Positions 61,946-64,000 of a DNA stretch of 64,000 bases are shown one piece after another (position 1 is the first letter of the stretch; every line of letters begins with the position of its first letter). The notes beneath the pieces were generated by a model. It saw nothing but the letters and a program-made list of their open reading frames with translations. It made no database searches and was not told the DNA's origin. The position numbers were made by a program, and so were the translations under genes. This stretch comes from Pontederia crassipes (taxonomy: Eukaryota; Streptophyta; Magnoliopsida; Commelinales; Pontederiaceae): positions 9,267,501-9,331,500 of the forward strand of contig CM060195.1 in NCBI GenBank assembly GCA_030549335.1, given 5' to 3'.

Positions 61946-64000
61946 TCAGCTAAGCAAACTTGACAATTCTTGCAAATTCAGCACCTTCTTAGCTGTGGGA
62001 TTATATGGCTTCAACCTCTGTCCATTAACCTTGAATACATCATCCTTATCATTCAGAAGGTCCACAACACCATAAGGATAAACTTTGTGGACTTTGAAGG
62101 GTCCATTCCACCTTGATTTCAACTTTTCAGGAAATAGTTTTAACCTTGAATTAAACAATAATACCAAGTCTCCAACCTTGAATTCCTTATTCAGAATTCT
62201 GCTATCATGCCATCTCTTGATCATTTCCTTGTAAAATTCTGAATTATGATATGCATTTAGCCTAATATCATCCAATTCATCAATTTGGAGAAGTCTCTTT
62301 TGTCCACATGTTTGCATATCAAAATTGAGTGCCTTTACTGCCCAATATGCCTTATGCTTCAACTCAATTGGTAGGTGGCAAGTTTTTCCATAAACCAACT
62401 TATAAGGAGAAGTGCCTATTGGGGTTTTATAGGCTGTCCTGTATGCTCAAAGTGCCTTATTCAACTTCGAACTCCAATCTTTTCTTGTCAATGATACTGT
62501 TTTATCCAATATGGCCCTGATTTCCCTATTTGAAATTTCTGCTTGGCCATTTGTTTGAGGATGGTAGACAGTGAAGACCTTATGCTTAACTCCATACTTG
62601 TTTAGGAGGTTCTCAAAACACTTTTCAATGAAATGGCTCCCTCCATCAGTTATAACTACCCTTGGGATTCCAAACATTGGGAAGATTATCTCCTTGAACA
62701 ATTTGATGACAGCCCTGGAATCAGCAAGAATGGTTGGAATTGCTTCTATCCATTTAGACACATAATCCACAGCCAATAGTATAAATTTGAATCCACATGA
62801 ACTAGGAAATGGGCCCATATAGTCAATGCCCCACACATAAAAAATTTCAACCTCTAAAGTCCCATTCTGAGGCATTTCATTCCTCCTTGAAATAGAACCT
62901 GCCCTTTGACATTCATCACAACTCTTCACATACAAATAAGCATCTTTGAACAGGGAAGGCTAATAGAAACCAGATTGGAGAACCTTGGCAACAGTCTTTT
63001 GAGTACCTCCATGTCCACCATATGGAGATGAGTGGCATTCATACAAAATTGATTTGAATTCGGCTTCTGGTACACACCTCCTAAAAATACCATCGGGGGA
63101 CTTCTTGAATAGGAGTGGATCAACCCAATAGAAGTCCTTCAAGTCATGGAAGAACTTTTTCTTCTGTTGATAGGAGAAGTCAGAGGGGATGATTCCACAT
63201 GCCAAGTAATTCACAAAGTCTGCATACCAGGGAGTTGGACTAGCTGATATTGCCATCAAGAGGTCATCAGGGAAGGCATCATTGATAGGAAGTGTTGGGG
63301 ACTCCTGAACTCCTTCCATCCTTGACAGGTGGTCAGCAATTAGGTTCTCACTCCCTCTTTTGTCCCTGATTTCAACATCAAACTCTTGCAACAATAGGAT
63401 CCATCTAATGAGCCTTGGCTTGGATTCCTTCTTGTTGATCAAGTGCCTCACTGCTTGGTGATCTATGAATACAATTACTTTGGATCCCACCAAATAAGGT
63501 CTGAATATATCAAATACATACACAACAGCAAGTAGCTCCTTCTCAGTTGTGGCATAGTTGACTTGAGCCTCATCTAAAGTCTTGCTGGAATAGCATATGA
63601 CATAGTGCTTTCTATCCCTGGTTTGCCCTAAGATTGCCCCTACTGCTTGATAAGAGGCATCATACATTATTTCAAAGGGAAGAGACCAATCAGGTGGCTG
63701 GACTATAGGAGCTGAAATAAGGGCCTCTTTCAAGTGGTTGAAAGCCTTTAAGCAATCTTCATCAAAATTGAATTCCACATCTTTGGCCAGTAACCTTGTG
63801 AGGGGTCTGGTTATCATTGAAAAGTTTTTAATGAATCTTCTATAGAAGCTTGCATGCCCCAAGAAATTACTTATAGCCTTCACATTCTTTGGATGTGGCA
63901 ACTTCTCAATTGCCTCAATCTTTGCCTTGTCCATTTCAATCCCTTTACTAGATACAATGTGGCACAATACCACTCCTTCTTGAACCATGAAGTGACACTT
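61946..64000 (-). pseudogene. Athila-type pol: reverse transcriptase end, RNase H and integrase
   Basis: From the window edge: the connection domain of reverse transcriptase ([19 protein letters not shown]), RNase H with catalytic acids in [33 protein letters not shown] and ADHLSR, then integrase. The integrase zinc-binding H2C2 motif ([10 protein letters not shown] ... CDECQRAG) and the catalytic DDE residues ([26 protein letters not shown]) are present. The C-terminal segment ([18 protein letters not shown]) ends at 61946. A stop replaces the Trp usually found after SGFY (near 62958) and another stop replaces Trp before AYRTAYKTP (near 62445). Both are explained by a single G-to-A change. 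Otherwise the domains are well preserved, so inactivation seems fairly recent. The 5' part is cut off by the window. Confidence 0.92.

Larger units (their letters stand above)
57612..64000 (-). mobile_element. Athila-type Ty3/gypsy retrotransposon, 3' half, running off the right edge
   Basis: Read on the minus strand the order is pol (from beyond the window), a 1.5-kb non-coding 3' region, a polypurine tract and the 3' LTR. The order RT-RNase H-integrase and the sequence wording ([31 protein letters not shown]) place it in the Athila clade. Two in-frame stops in pol make it defective. The 5' LTR, gag, protease and most of the reverse transcriptase are outside the window. Confidence 0.88.

Noticed and set aside
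1-64000. CRISPR arrays, bacterial operons, plasmid or phage genes, tRNA or rRNA genes
   Set aside because: None seen; regular repeats here are transposon subterminal repeats, minisatellites or microsatellites in a plant nuclear context.

Overview
This window is nuclear DNA from a flowering plant, probably a monocot outside the grasses. That is inferred from AT-rich intergenic DNA, GC-rich protein-coding exons, GT-AG introns, plant-specific gene families and plant transposon lineages. No prokaryotic, organellar or CRISPR-like structure was seen. Only two well-supported host genes are present. One is a single-exon SUPERMAN-type C2H2 zinc-finger repressor on the minus strand (3769-4644). The other is a four-exon clade A protein phosphatase 2C, a negative regulator of abscisic acid signalling, on the plus strand (50886-52506). 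An ARM-repeat gene fragment (about 40.53-40.98 kb) is a pseudogene.

Most of the rest is layered transposons. From 8.78 to 19.48 kb, two short LTR-like repeats enclose a mainly non-coding body. Into it were inserted a Ty1/copia element lacking reverse transcriptase (9187-13073), a non-autonomous CACTA element (13435-16255, TSD GTC) and a hAT-type MITE (18620-19077, TSD ATTGTTAC). A second CACTA element follows (19764-21218, TSD AAA). Then come a probable solo gypsy LTR on the minus strand (21775-24336), a Tekay/Del-like LTR plus a decayed gag (25711-29840), and a decayed minus-strand gypsy element (about 32.2-35.1 kb).

A 5'-truncated RTE-type LINE with an exact 17-bp TSD lies at 35173-35636. 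Pieces of what looks like one L1 LINE are scattered from 36.0 to 43.6 kb, split by a 1.6-kb solo LTR and a probable Ac-like hAT remnant. At 44.4-49.6 kb lie several small DNA elements: a MITE, a 24-bp RTE LINE tail insertion, a foldback element, a hAT MITE (TSD ATCGTATC) and a Mutator-type element with long, internally duplicated inverted repeats (TSD AATTTTAAG).

The Mutator-type element lies 1.3 kb upstream of the PP2C start and carries G-box/ABRE cores. The PP2C promoter itself has an ABRE and a CE3 coupling element. The right end holds a minus-strand Athila-type gypsy element: its 3' LTR, a polypurine tract, and pol with two Trp-to-stop changes. Its 3' region contains a duplicated module made of a 16-bp polypurine-tract block and an adjacent hairpin whose stem sequence differs but whose geometry is identical. 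That is the most unusual signal I found.
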